Assembly (NCBI GenBank): GCA_030015575.1
Contig: CM057338.1
Coordinates: forward strand, 778,733,864 to 778,797,863
Length of the DNA stretch: 64,000 bases
Source: Agapanthus africanus
Lineage: Eukaryota > Streptophyta > Magnoliopsida > Asparagales > Amaryllidaceae
Direction: 5' to 3'
A model generated the notes under the pieces. It was not told the origin of the DNA. It did no database searches and was given only the letters and a program-made list of their open reading frames with translations. The position numbers were made by a program, and so were the translations under genes. Shown here one piece after another: positions 1-10,758 of this stretch. The stretch's first letter is position 1. Each line of letters opens with the position of its first letter.

Positions 1-90
1 GCAGCGGGTATCGGGATCCAACTATCTCATAGAAGGTATGCAATCTCATTGCAAATTTCAACTCTTGAAATTCCCAATAATCTTTTACTC

Positions 91-333
91 CTAACATTCT
101 ATGACCTTGACGCATGCCAAACAACCCATAGTCTGCTAGTCAAGTTCAACCCGTTCATTTCCTGATTGAATTAAACCCACCCGCACGACCCTTGACGCAT
201 GCCAAACAACGTCGTACGAATACCTTAATCCAATCGCATCGTATGCTAGCAGATAAGCACTAGTTAGCTACCGTACACTACGCCTTGACGCATGCCAAAC
301 TATCGCAGCACGAATACTAAGTAGTACTTATCT
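91..333 (-). other. Three-hairpin leader RNA domain, element A
   Basis: Three stem-loops whose plus-strand cores lie at 107-120, 192-205 and 285-298. On the sense (minus) strand each reads TTGGC, tetraloop ATGC, GTCAA, so all three loops are identical. Each core is enclosed by its own outer stem: CTATG/CATAG for the leftmost, ACGAC/GTCGT for the middle, and a 17-nt arm pair (251-267 with 317-333; 16 of 17 pair, one as G-U) for the rightmost. The structure is inferred by hand pairing; a role in packaging or dimerisation is only a hypothesis. Confidence 0.7.
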
Positions 334-450
334 GAAATGACGGAGGGCTACGACAGGTTTTTTAAAGAAAACCCTTTGCGTAATGAACTTGATATCGTTG
401 TAGAATCGAGTGATTTTGAATGGAATGTTTTTGAGGCCTTTTCTAGTTTT

Positions 451-695
451 GCTAAAGAGGTCACTCCCGGTGAAGGGATCGTCGGCTCTTTCCTCATCGA
501 ATAAAGTGCAGGATATTTCACAAATACTGCTGTGCAAAGCAAGAACTATAGAAGTAATCAAAAGACAAACCGAGTTTGTAGCATCTGCTAGTTTCACTAA
601 AGAGATCACTCCCGGTGAAGAGATCTCGGCTCTTTCCTTATTGAATAAGGTGCTGGATGCTCTACAAGGAACACAGCTATGCAAAACAAGAACTA
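451..695 (-). repeat. Twin leader direct repeat, element A
   Basis: Two diverged direct repeats of about 95-105 bp (about 451-549 and 594-695) share the core TCACTCCCGGTGAAG, then a CTCTTTCCT block and a segment ending GCAAAACAAGAAC or GCAAAGCAAGAAC. The same pair lies beside the three-hairpin domain in B, C, D, F and G. Within each unit TCCC and GGGA can pair around a GGTGAA loop. Short open frames across it are not conserved between copies, so I read it as non-coding. Confidence 0.75.
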
Positions 696-1685
696 GAGCC
701 ACCAGTTTTTAAACAAGTTTCTACAACATCTTTAGGTTTCTTTTAGTTTCATTAATCTCATTAATGAAGTCCCATTTTATTATGCTTCACAAGCATCACA
801 TTTGAAACGAAATCTGCAATATAACATATATCTCATATATATATAATATAAACATTCGTCTCAGGCAGTAATATGATCTCATCACAGAACATTGCAGCAG
901 AAGAACATATATGAAATATTGGATAACTAGGACGTCCGTGTTTTAATACGAGCCTGTATAAAACACGGATTCCACGGTCGCGACGAATAGCCAAACCCAC
1001 ATCCCTAAACCCCTACGAGAACGGAAAGTAACACTGCCAATTCAAGCGTTTGGAGACCCGGTCTCGACTCCTCGAGATGGTCTCCCACTGGACCCTAGAA
1101 CCCGGTTACTTGTGCTCCCCGCCTTGGGTCTACCTAATGCGGAAAAGTAAATAATATACAATGGTGACATCATCCTCAGCCTGGAAGTGCCCAAATAAAA
1201 GAATATTACATACAAATGAATTTTACAAGAATGAAAAAGAAAAACTCTCATCTCACATAAAACCCCCGGCTATTCAAAATACGACGATCCAATAGAACAT
1301 ATCACAGCAACACATAATATCACATATCATCAACGTAAGCAAGTATGCGTATCACGATTATCGTTGATGTATAGCAACGAAGCCGGCGATTCACCACATA
1401 CTACGCTTATGGTTACAGAAAAGAAAGTGTAAAACTACAACAGTTGGAATCCGCAACCACCTTAGACATCGCATGCCTAACCAAATGAATTCCTTAGACA
1501 TCGCATGCCTAACAATTATAAACCCCGCATCTTAGTCTCATTATCAAAAACACTTTTCAATATCTAGTCGGCCAAGTCAACAAGATTCCCGATATCCTGA
1601 TCGAATGCTCGTCGCAAACTTTAGTAGACGGCCGCACCCCCCGATGCCGTCGACGAAGTGCACTAAGGCGGAACAGGGCTGCCGC

Positions 1686-1705
1686 AAGCACCCGAACGGA
1701 TGCTT
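1686..1705 (-). other. AAGCA stem-loop in leader A
   Basis: Arms 1686-1693 and 1698-1705 enclose the loop at 1694-1697. On the sense strand the arms are AAGCATCC and GGGTGCTT, eight pairs with one G-U. Element B has a perfect eight-pair version (41882-41901) and element D a version with seven pairs (61957-61976). The difference between A and B is a wobble on the minus strand but a mismatch on the plus strand, which argues for an RNA in the sense direction. Confidence 0.6.
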
Positions 1706-2468
1706 TTGGCGACGGGGTTCTCCTACAGTCACTTGGTCGGGGCTTTGGGGCGTGGCTGTTTATTAAGTTTACCCGGCGAATATCCGCGTACGCTACGTGA
1801 TTGCGATGGACTTTTGATCGCATCAAAATCCCGTGGCAACCGATCACCTGAGACTGAACTGCTAGATTTATAACATTCATATTAGTTATCTCATAACTAC
1901 TTGTGGATTCCAAATATTGCATCACATTCCAGATAAATAGACGGTGTTAAACTTTCCGATCGAAAAAACAAACACCCAAGATTTCCCAAATAGCTCAACA
2001 CTTGAGCGGAGTTCAAAAAGTATCCATCACATGCCACAGTACCAATGGTCCAGCCGTAGAAGGGTCAAGCCAACGCCTCACATGTAGCAACGCCGTACTG
2101 CCCCAAACCCTAAGTTTTAGAGGCGGTTCAGACGGTCACATAATCAAGTTAAGGTTTGTGTTCTTCTAAAGGGTCCACCACGTTACTTGCATGATTTTCT
2201 GGAAGTTTCAAACTCGAGAAAAAATCCAACCTTTGAAAAAATTTCCGACAAGGGAAAAAGTGAGTTATTGATATTCGTTCGAACTTTTTAACACGTTCTA
2301 AAAATTACCCGGACAAAATAAACGAAGTTATACTTTCCGATCGAATCAACGAGCTCCCAATACAACCCAGAAAACTGAACACTTGAGTAAAATAAAAAAT
2401 TCCCAGAAACAGCCAAAAGTACCTACGGATCAACTGTAGCATAAACTAACCATCAATCCCCAAGACCT

Positions 2469-2515
2469 GCCGCGTAACCGCCGCCAATACCCTAGTTTGG
2501 CCGCGGTTCCGCGGC
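2469..2515 (-). other. GC-rich inverted repeat about 200 nt after the PBS, element A
   Basis: Arms 2469-2487 and 2497-2515 are inverted repeats with two mismatches in 19 and a 9-nt spacer. The right arm contains the 17-mer GGCCGCGGTTCCGCGGC. It stands out in AT-rich surroundings. C (57540-57580) and D (61150-61190) have equivalent hairpins at the same distance from their PBS. Confidence 0.75.
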
Positions 2516-2700
2516 GCCTTGAGCGATTTAGGGTGTCGTTTTGCACACTTGTCCATAAATTTACCTGCTGAATTTTCTGAGAATTTTTAATATGAAAAAT
2601 GTCAACTTTTTGAAAAATTTCTAGAAAGGGGTCTAAACCGGGTATTCGGAGTTCGATCGGACTTTAAACTTTACCTAGACTTCGTCTAAAGCTCTAGCTT

Positions 2701-2713
2701 GGCTCTGATACCA
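2701..2713 (-). other. Primer binding site, initiator tRNA-Met (element A)
   Basis: The reverse complement reads TGGTATCAGAGCC, the standard plant PBS for initiator tRNA-Met, one base from the end of the 5' LTR. It fixes the element's orientation as minus. Confidence 0.93.
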
Positions 2714-2714
2714 C

Positions 2715-4858
2715 TGCAGGGTTACTAGGCACATGCACAAGGGTCTATAAGGCATCAACCATGCCCGATTTAAAATTTAACCGTGTCGAACAACCCTAAA
2801 CCAAGATTTTAGACTAGAGATTAGGCGAAACAAAGCATGTTAAACACTTTAACATCTAAGAGTTTGGGATTACAACCTTTGTTGTCCGGTCCTTCACTTC
2901 ATAAGCTCCGTGTTGTGGTCCCAAGCTTTCTTCCGATCTTCGATAACAAAGATGATCTACCTTGAAGTTTCATTAACACAAGCTCTCACTCACTAAATGA
3001 AGTGAACACCCTAATCTAAATGGCTAGGATAGATTAGGATGATGAAGTAGGATTTTAGCTCTCATTTATTATCATAATCTCACACTAATCCATCACAAAA
3101 CCCAAAGCTAGAAAGCTTTGCAAAGAGGAAGAAGAAGAATGAATGAATAATAATCCTTTTGTGATGAATAATGAATTGTTATGATAACTACAAATGCAAC
3201 CATGGTTGACCAAGGAATAGGCTAACCTATGTAGAGAATTAACTAGGGTTAAAGGGTGTGGGTTGGGTTTGGAAATATCTTACAAAAATATCAACACAAA
3301 TATTTTTGCAAGAAACAAAGTAAAAACTTCTAGAAGCTTCTAGAAAACATTAACCAAAATCAAACCCTAACCATGTTTAATCTCCACTAATCATGTTGCA
3401 TTAGAAATCATAACTTGTTACAATATTATATATCACATATATAATATTTATTGTAACAAAATAAAATAATACAATTAACATATATCGCATATATATCAAT
3501 GTATTACCCGAGTGAGAAAAAGAATCTTTTAGTGAGATTATATCAGTTAATGTAATTTAATATATCAAATATATAATTATACATTAAATTATCGAATCAA
3601 CACTTGATACGATAATCCGGCTATTTCACAAATAACCGGCTAATATAATCTGTATCAGTTCATCAAATCAACATTTGATCCGATGACCCAGCTATATCTC
3701 ATATACCCGGCCGATATCTCATATCGCGAGAATCCAATACGGTATCACATACACGTATTGTTCTCGATCCCGCACATATCATATATGTGCTCCTACTCCG
3801 TTTTGCCTGAGTCAAGAAACCTCTGTGTAGAACTCTAAAGAATCGTCAATACGCCGGCAGTAGGTGATGATCATATCAAACACCGACAAGCTGCAAGCGG
3901 TCAGCTAAACGTAACAGCCACCCAGGTATTGAGCGATCAGAAGATCAACAAGAAAGCCTGTACTTTCTCCTGCGAATCCAGTCAGTAACACTCCCGTACA
4001 GTCCGGTCTCTTCGTTTGATATGTTGCATATCTCGCCTAGGGGTGGTAAACGTCAGACCCCAGTAGCTTGATAAGTCGTGTCGATATGAGGTCTATAACA
4101 GTTCGAGAAACTACTGATAACACTTACCAGTAAATCTCAGCAACCCTGACAAGGGATTTCCAGTTATAGCTAATCGAACACAGCGCAACATCAACTCCCT
4201 ATACCGGGAGAGACGAATCCCCTCCTATCGCTCATTGCCTCCATGCGATTCGGGACAGTACCCAAAAGCCACCTTTTTGCACGCCCTCTTGGACGTGGTA
4301 TGATGGAAATCAATGCACAGTGGGAATCACACAAGACTCTATGATGATCTCGGGTCTACAGACTAACCTGTACCAGTGTCACCAGAGAACTGCCATCTGA
4401 CGTGAGGTATAATACCATCTGGGAGTTCTCGGCGAGTCCGTCCAGTATACCCAGTCTCTACTGAGCACCCGTACACCATCCTTGATGTCAAACACCGATG
4501 GATATGTGATCATCCATCGCCCACCATATGGGTCAAGATGCGTATACGCTAGTCTACTCTGGTGTATCGATGCCCTGTCTCGATACACCCTCGACTAGGA
4601 ACAGTTATAGAATGTAATCGTCGACTACCGTGGCCCCACTAGTATGATCTCATCATAGTCCCAGTAGTCGAGTACATATCCTAAGTGCTTTATCAACGTG
4701 TAACATAGAGACAATCAGAGTACATGTTAAGATAAAGTACAACCAGATAGCATACTATCATGTCGAGCAAGAAAGTCCTCCCTATATATGTCTAAGCATC
4801 CACTACAATATACATCGTATGTACTGTAATGGCCTCTAGGGCATACATATAACTAACA
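2715..4858 (-). repeat. 5' LTR of copia element A
   Basis: 2144 bp; on the sense strand it begins TGTTAG and ends CCTGCA. It is related along its length to the LTRs of C, D and the solo LTR at 44474-46700. It contains a four-module heat-shock element at 3327-3346 and AT-rich stretches around 3420-3600. The partner 3' LTR is outside the window. Confidence 0.9.
3327..3346. promoter_or_regulatory. Perfect four-module heat-shock element
   Basis: The sequence fits nTTCnnGAAnnTTCnnGAAn exactly (TTC 3328, GAA 3333, TTC 3338, GAA 3343). Arrays of this kind bind heat-shock factors in plants, and the heat-activated copia element ONSEN carries related sites in its LTR. Three-module versions occur in the same part of the LTRs of C, D and the solo LTR at 44474-46700. 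Function here is inferred. Confidence 0.6.
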
Positions 4859-5850
4859 AATTTCACTTCCTACTCTATGTATGTCATCCATATACCAGGA
4901 CATCACACCCTACTGCCTTCTTAACAAATCCATTCCCTATTCTGATGTAGTCAAACCTATGACTGTCACATCAGAAATAGATGAACTATCTCCGCTATAT
5001 CTACTTTAGTCTATAAATAGACATAAGCTACTTGTCCACTATGCTTCCGCTGCTCCCACTGACTACGACAACCCTCTGGCAAAGTCATATACACGTACAC
5101 TTCTAAAGGTAGTTTGGAACGACGCTATACTCATCCTCCTGCCGGGTCTCACGGCCTGGAACAACAGCAATGGCAAGTCTGGGTAAACAAGAACCTCCCT
5201 GTCACCGTCCTTGAGGCTACCGGAGTACCTCTCGGGTGCCTGAGGTTACCCACCATATCTGCGGAGTGGCTAATGGAATGTCAAACCAGATCGAATCTTT
5301 AGGTCCTATTAAATTTTCAGTAATTGTTTGCGGTTCTAGAATGACTTCCAGTTTTACCATACTCCCACTACTGTTTTCTGAAAAAATCCATTTTTATCAA
5401 AACTGTGGCGAGTCAAGAACAATATCACTATTGATCTTCCAGATGGTAGAAAGTCAACCCTCGTCATAGCCCGGGTTAACCCACAAACAACCATTACAGA
5501 AACGCGTCTAGAGTTATCCAGAGTCTGGTTTTAAGCATAAGCCGGACAACTCCCCATACCTTAACAATGTTAAGATATGAACTATTCTATATCTAATATA
5601 GAAACAGAGGCACTGATTTAATTGGAACCAGATTCAAATCATGCAGCTGTCTCCAGTGCATGTCAATTAAATGGAGAGAGGCCGATCAGCATTACTCAAC
5701 TTAGGAATGCATCCAATTATGAGTAACCTGAAAGAGAAGCAAGTTCTCATAATTATTACTATCAACTGAATACCATACACAAGTATCTACATCTTCGATC
5801 ACCTTGAAGAATACCGATACTTGCAACACCTGGTTCTCTACTTTATTCTT
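4859..5850 (-). pseudogene. Degenerate copia integrase/reverse transcriptase remnant (G)
   Basis: On the minus strand, stretches near 5045-5110 match the RT block of element C around its YMTQPEGF motif, 5230-5260 matches the integrase-RT linker region, and about 5500-5850 matches integrase segments also seen in F. Many stops and indels leave no usable frame. It is assigned by position-by-position similarity to C and F read by eye. Confidence 0.6.
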
Positions 5851-6888
5851 ATACCTATAACTTCTCAAAACTTAGACCTTGCATTTCTACGAAACACATG
5901 TCTTAGAATTAGAGAAGTCACAAGTAAACAGAATATAGTACGGGTACCAACCCCTTTGTCCTCATGGACACTAAACAACATACAATACTCTGTATAAGTC
6001 CCTAGAGTCTAATAACTCTTTCCCTGTGCGTCGTAGGTTGAAAACTGTACTTATGGTTAAGAAGAATTACACCGCTGTTTAATACTCCTTACCTAACCAT
6101 CCACTGATATAGGTAAATGTCATAGACATAATCTCAAAAAGTTATATCTCACTTTATAAAAATAAACGTACAAATATATCAATTTGAAATTGGTGCATAA
6201 CAACGGATATTCAAAACCAAATATTTGCCGTCCGGCAAACAACCTAGGCGATTTCCTCAAATATCACCAATTACAACGAATCCCGATATAATGAGGATGA
6301 TCAACCAATTCCCAATAACTTACTCCAACTCATCATCTGTAAAACCATACAGATGTGAGAATCAAACCTGGTAAATACATACCCTGGAGCAAGGACTAAT
6401 TAGGAAATCAGTTTTCTTTTAACAATACACAGTGAAACTGAAACATGTAAATGTTTCGAAGGGGTATCCGGGTATTCTTAGTAATGCCTCATCCATTATC
6501 AGATTCACAATTGTAAACGTATATTTCTTTGCCACCTCTCCAAATCCCTTTATATGTCTTTAGTCATTACCTTCTGTACACCCCTTTAGGCTAAATGGTT
6601 TTCTTCCTTCCCTACCGTTTGACACCAGCCTATGGTTTGGAAGAAGACTATCCAATAAGCATAATGGGTGTACTCTCCTAATCCTAGGAGTACTCGTAAC
6701 CTGAGAGAGGGTGAAAATAAAAGGCAACTGAATAAAACCTTATTCCTATTTTTCCTGAACCAGAATCCATCCCCGAACTGGAACAAGTTCCTTCGAGTTC
6801 GTATATAACCATACGATGGAGTATCCAAATAACTGTGGATCTTCGTAGTGATACGGAGTGTCCTGAAGAAATACAATGGTGAAGTAGG

Positions 6889-6893
6889 AGTGG
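6889..6893. other. Target-site duplication, left copy (Athila insertion)
   Basis: AGTGG directly before the 5' LTR; the identical pentamer follows the 3' LTR at 18724-18728. With one copy removed, the flanks join into sequence matching element F near 26365-26390, which confirms the empty site. Confidence 0.93.
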
Positions 6894-7283
6894 TGATTAG
6901 TCAAAAATATTGCATCTTTTAACCGGCAATTTCCCTATCATTTGCAATCATATAGAAGTGTTCGGCATTCATATTTCACATATTAGCAAATCTGTCGCAG
7001 AATATCAGACTACATGTGTTAGACCTTAAAACCGGCATTTCTAAGGAAATTGACTGCATTTCATTGCATGACATCATTTCTATATATCGCAACCTGTGTT
7101 TCGAAGTCTGTGCAGGAAAATCAGAAGCTTGCTCAAATGGACACCGCTAAGACATTACGCCAACTCAATGATTTCAGTTCTGGTAGCAATCCAAAAGGCA
7201 AAATACAATTCAACACATCAGATGAAGTCCAAAATGTTAGCCCAAGACAACTGCAAAAAGACCAAAGCCCAAGCTTCCAACAT

Positions 7284-7331
7284 GGCCGCGGAACCGCGAC
7301 CAGAGCCTGCTTAGGCCGCGGTTCCGCGGCC
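7284..7331 (+). other. GC-rich inverted repeat in Athila LTR
   Basis: Arms 7284-7301 and 7314-7331 flank a 12-nt spacer. In this LTR there is one mismatch (A at 7299); in the 3' LTR (17248-17265 and 17278-17295) the arms are exact complements. The right arm contains the same 17-mer, GGCCGCGGTTCCGCGGC, as the leader hairpin of copia A at 2499-2515. Confidence 0.85.
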
Positions 7332-7576
7332 GTCTTGACACTTCACCTCCTCAATTTTGGTGCAAAATGTTTATCTCAGTGGCTACAGTTCAGAAATGTA
7401 CTTCAGTTTCCAGAAGACTCCAGAGACTTCTGCCAGATCAGCAAACTAGGGTTTCTAAGCTTAAACAATCCTAGCTTAAAGCCTAAGCTAGCTCCTAACA
7501 AACTACCTTCTAGAAGCCTCAACAAACTTTTGGAGGGAATTGTAATTTCAAACCTAGACCTAGGATTTGGGAGATC

Positions 7577-7584
7577 TATAAATA
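7577..7584 (+). promoter_or_regulatory. TATA box of Athila 5' LTR
   Basis: TATAAATA in the context GATCTATAAATAAGACC, about 680 bp into the LTR, with an identical copy at 17541-17548. Transcription would be expected to start about 30 bp downstream, which would define the start of R. The transcription start itself is not visible in sequence. Confidence 0.7.
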
Positions 7585-8761
7585 AGACCCTAGGATCACT
7601 TGTAAAAGAATCCCCAATTTTAGTATCAATCTAGATCCACTCTCTTTCTTCATCTTCTTCCACAAGTCTAGTGAGAAGACTTGTGTGAAACCCTAACCCT
7701 AATTCCAATCAAAAGCCAAGATCCCGAGTACCAAATCAAACAAGAAGCCCGTCAACCTTTTATGAGCGGAACCGATCTTCAACAGAGCAAGTGGTCCAAG
7801 CCGATCCACGACTCACGGAAGAAAGCGACGCCAGATCGACAATTTAGTTCTTCCTCTTGTAGTTCTTGAGCGATTGTAATCAAATTGTTGATATAAATAA
7901 AAGGTGATATTCTTTTATCTTGTTTCCTTTAAATTCTTGCATCATGATATCTTTTCAATTCTTGAAAGCTTTCTGTGTGATGATGTGTGAATAAACTCCG
8001 CTCGTCAAGGAGTCGAGACGATCAATAGAATGATGATGTAATATATCTGAAAATGATTCTTGATTCCTACGAGTTTTGTAAACCCTAGCAAGTTCAAGAA
8101 TCGACGACCCAATTTTGTTGCGATACTTTCTTGATTGATATCGCTCGAAATTGGGGAGTTACGATCGTTTCTTGAAATTTCTAGAGGTTAGAATGTGAAT
8201 GATATCGACGAAAGAACAAGGGTTAAATGATGAAACCCTAGTTTCATGAGAAAGCCCTAACTCTCGTCGATCATCATCGATCTAGTATCAATTCTTCGAA
8301 GGACAAGAACACGATATCTTAATGATTACATCACGTCTATAGATCCGATCGATTCCTACGAGCCTCATTTAGATTCTTGACATTTGGTTTGAAATATCAT
8401 CGAAACCCGATTCTTGATTGTTTATCTTTTTCTTGATTCTTGAATAGAATTGTGACACTTGAAACAATTGATAAATCTTGAATCATGCTTTCTTTAATTT
8501 TCGATTAACTTTTCAATTCAAACAATTCGAACATTGAAACGAATCGCACAATCCCTGTGGACGATTCGCACTCGCTTACGATCTACAACTGACACCATAA
8601 TTGATTGCGGTCAAATATAATTCTTTGGTTGTGATTTCTTTATACAATTTTCTAAATACTGATACAAGATACTGTTATCGATCAAATGAAACCGTTATCG
8701 GGAAACAATTGATTCAATACTTGCTTTTACAAACACAAACCAAGAAATCGAACGAATCAAA

Positions 8762-8780
8762 TGGCGCCGTTGCCGGGGAT
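8762..8780 (+). other. Primer binding site, tRNA-Asp
   Basis: TGGCGCCGTTGCCGGGGAT, 19 bases complementary to the 3' end of plant tRNA-Asp, two bases after the 5' LTR. This primer is typical of Athila elements. Confidence 0.93.
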
Positions 8781-9870
8781 TACGCGCTAATTCGTTTCAT
8801 ATTATAGTTTGAATTGAAAGATTTATTCCATTATGATTTTTGAGATCAAAATTCGTGCAAACCCTAAACGATTTGTTGTGGTTCATTGCAATGAGATCAG
8901 GAAATTGCTGGAAATTGGAAAAAAAAATTGGAATATACCAGAGAGTAGAGGGAGTCTACAGAAGCTCCCTGGTGAATTTTGGTGGAGAGATCTCACTATC
9001 CAACCGCAATTCCGCGGTCTAAGCTCCCATATGCGGCGGAACCGCGGCCCTTTTGAGGGTTCTCTGTGCAATTTTTCTTCAGGTGATTTCTTACCTTCTT
9101 CTCTCTCCTATTTTTAGCTCCAACTAATAATTTTCTGCAGGATTCTTTGCAAATAATCGCAGCGCCGCAAAAAGAAAAATTAAATTTGTGCGTGATTTTG
9201 TTTCTTGGTTGTTTGCATTCTAAATATGGATATTAAGGGGCACGGCCAAATCCAAATTAGGTGGGGATTTCATTACCCTTCCTAGGCCCCAAATATCACC
9301 AAACTTGCATCCGCATTGACCCACATTAACTAAAAAATATCTAGAGATGACTCTAAGGACCGTCGCACTCATTTAGGACAGAAGAAGGCCGTGGGTAATT
9401 CATTGCTTATCCGCGTTTTCTTGTGGTGCCTAAGGCAAGTGTGTCTAAGGCTAGTGGTTTTTAATTAGGCCCACTACTTACGTAGTGGAGTACCTTCCCA
9501 CTTACCTGGCACTTATCCGGCCACACGGGGATAAAGAGGCAGTGGAGGATTCTATCCTGCGACTTGTCTTTTGGCAGTTAGGAGCGGTCTAGAGCCAGAC
9601 CTAGGTGACCACTAGATTCTAGGGTTTTTGTGTGCTGCATTTGTTTTGTCGCATCATTTTTTCAAAAATCCGTCCTTTTTTCAAAGCAAACACCGCATTC
9701 ATTCATACCCCTAATTATAAGTCAATGCTCCCACTTGTACTAACCCATTTTAGTGCAAGATAGGCTGGACACGGGATTCTAGTGCCCGTTTAGTACGCGT
9801 ACCCTTTATCGACTCCGAAGTCGATATTTCTCCATTTACCTTTCCTTTACCCACTACCACACCCACTCCG
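8781..9870 (+). other. Athila 5' untranslated leader
   Basis: Between the PBS and the gag start codon I see no conserved coding frame. A second GC-rich inverted pair sits at about 9003-9017 and 9034-9047 (CCGCGG modules), some 240 nt after the PBS, in the opposite arm order to the LTR copy. A 94-codon frame at 8833-9117 crosses this inverted repeat and has no recognisable domain. Confidence 0.7.
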
Positions 9871-10758
9871 ATGGATCCGAATCCATCAAACTTCTTTAAC
9901 CCTAATCTGCCGCCGTCCGTTGGTGCGCAGAATCCACCCCGCATCTCTCTCCAGGAGAGGTGCTACCCTATTCGAGGTCCTCTTTCGACCTGCTTATCCA
10001 CACCACCAGCCAACGGGGATAACTTTGAGATTAAACCCCAGTATATCAATCTTTTACCCAAATTCCACGGACTCGAGACTGAGGACGCTTACGTTTTCAT
10101 TACCAAATTTGAAAACGTATGCGCAATGATGGGTACGTCACTACTTTCAGTGGATGCTATGCGTCTACGACTTCTTCCATTTACTTTGTGCGATATAGCC
10201 GAGAAGTGGCTATATAACACTACCGCACACTCTATTACGAATTGGGAAGAATTCGTAGCGGCATTCCTTAAGAAATTTTACCCAATACAAAAGACAGCTC
10301 GAATCCGTAGCGAACTGAATCAATTTGCCCAGCTCCCTACCAAACCATTCTCTAAATGCTTTGAACGTTTCAAGGATCTATTGGTTCAGTGTCCTTATCA
10401 CGGCATCCCGAGATGGGAGCTTTGCCGAATCATTTATGAGAGCATTAACCCAAACACTAAACAGAGCCTTGAAAACATGTGTCAAGGTACTTTTATGACC
10501 AAAGATGATGGGGAAGCTTGGAAGTATTTAGAAGAGTTCGCTGAAAAATCACTACAGTGGGAGAGTGGAACCCAACCATTAAATAGGGGTGGCGTACACC
10601 AAATAGATGTGTCCATAGGTGTTCGAGCTGAGATGGCAACAATGCAAAAGAAGCTCGATGCTATAGAACACAAATTTGCAGCAGCCTCCCTAAACCCAAT
10701 ATCGCTTCCCAAAACTGTTTGTGGGTGGTGTTCTGATCCGTCTCATTTAACGGAATAA
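9871..10758 (+). pseudogene. gag: Athila gag, N-terminal part, ending at an in-frame stop inside the zinc knuckle
   Basis: Encodes the capsid-type Gag that packages the element's RNA in the cytoplasm. The ATG at 9871 opens a frame of 295 codons. A retrotransposon gag domain is recognisable around residues 55-190 (LPKFHGLE, then a W-EEF-AAFLKKF block and RIRSELNQF). A CCHC knuckle follows with Cys at 10720 and 10729 and His at 10744. A TAA at 10756-10758 sits just before the last Cys codon (10759), so the product would lose the final zinc ligand. The same frame continues past the stop. Confidence 0.85.

Larger units (their letters stand above)
1..4858 (-). mobile_element. Copia element A, 5' part (leader, PBS, 5' LTR)
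   Basis: Ty1/copia-type LTR retrotransposon read right to left: 5' LTR 2715-4858, a PBS for initiator tRNA-Met at 2701-2713, then a non-coding leader that runs off the left edge. No coding region of this copy is inside the window. The leader matches the leaders of C (54908-57769) and D (60968-64000) block by block, including the three-hairpin domain. The LTR abuts host element G at 4859; the expected TSD on this side is AATTT (4859-4863), and its partner lies outside the window. The identification as a copia relative rests on the LTR and leader shared with C, whose pol is copia. Confidence 0.85.
4859..6893 (-). mobile_element. Host copia element G, piece 1 (pol side)
   Basis: Degenerate minus-strand copia sequence, the reverse-complement counterpart of element F from about 26400 to 28400. 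Copia A borders it on the left and the Athila-like element on the right. Its right end holds the first copy of a roughly 320-bp tandem duplication (about 6540-6893); the second copy resumes at about 18780 across the Athila insertion. The rest of G's pol and its 3' LTR lie beyond A, outside the window. Confidence 0.75.
6894..8759 (+). repeat. 5' LTR of Athila-like element
   Basis: 1866 bp, beginning TGATTAG and ending CGAATCA. It contains a GC-rich inverted repeat (7284-7331), two heat-shock-like TTCnnGAA sites (7408-7415 and 7508-7515) and a TATA box (7577-7584). A 194-codon open frame at 7050-7634 is present in both LTRs but absent from the J relative, and I treat it as chance. Confidence 0.95.

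Noticed and set aside
328..702. 124-codon minus-strand frame in leader A as a possible gag
   Set aside because: Covers the twin repeats; internal direct repeat sequence explains the open frame, and B, C and D do not conserve it.
6586..6876. 96-codon minus-strand frame in G piece 1
   Set aside because: Falls in the tandem duplication; the sister unit and the F copies do not keep the frame.
7050..7634. 194-codon open frame in both Athila LTRs
   Set aside because: It lies in U3 upstream of and across the TATA box, matches no known domain, and the J LTR has no equivalent frame. Its presence in both LTRs follows from their identity.
8762..8780. Possible tRNA gene at the PBS
   Set aside because: Only the 19 bases complementary to the tRNA-Asp 3' end are present; no cloverleaf.
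8833..9117. 94-codon frame in the Athila leader
   Set aside because: Overlaps a GC-rich inverted repeat, no domain, no homologue seen in J.
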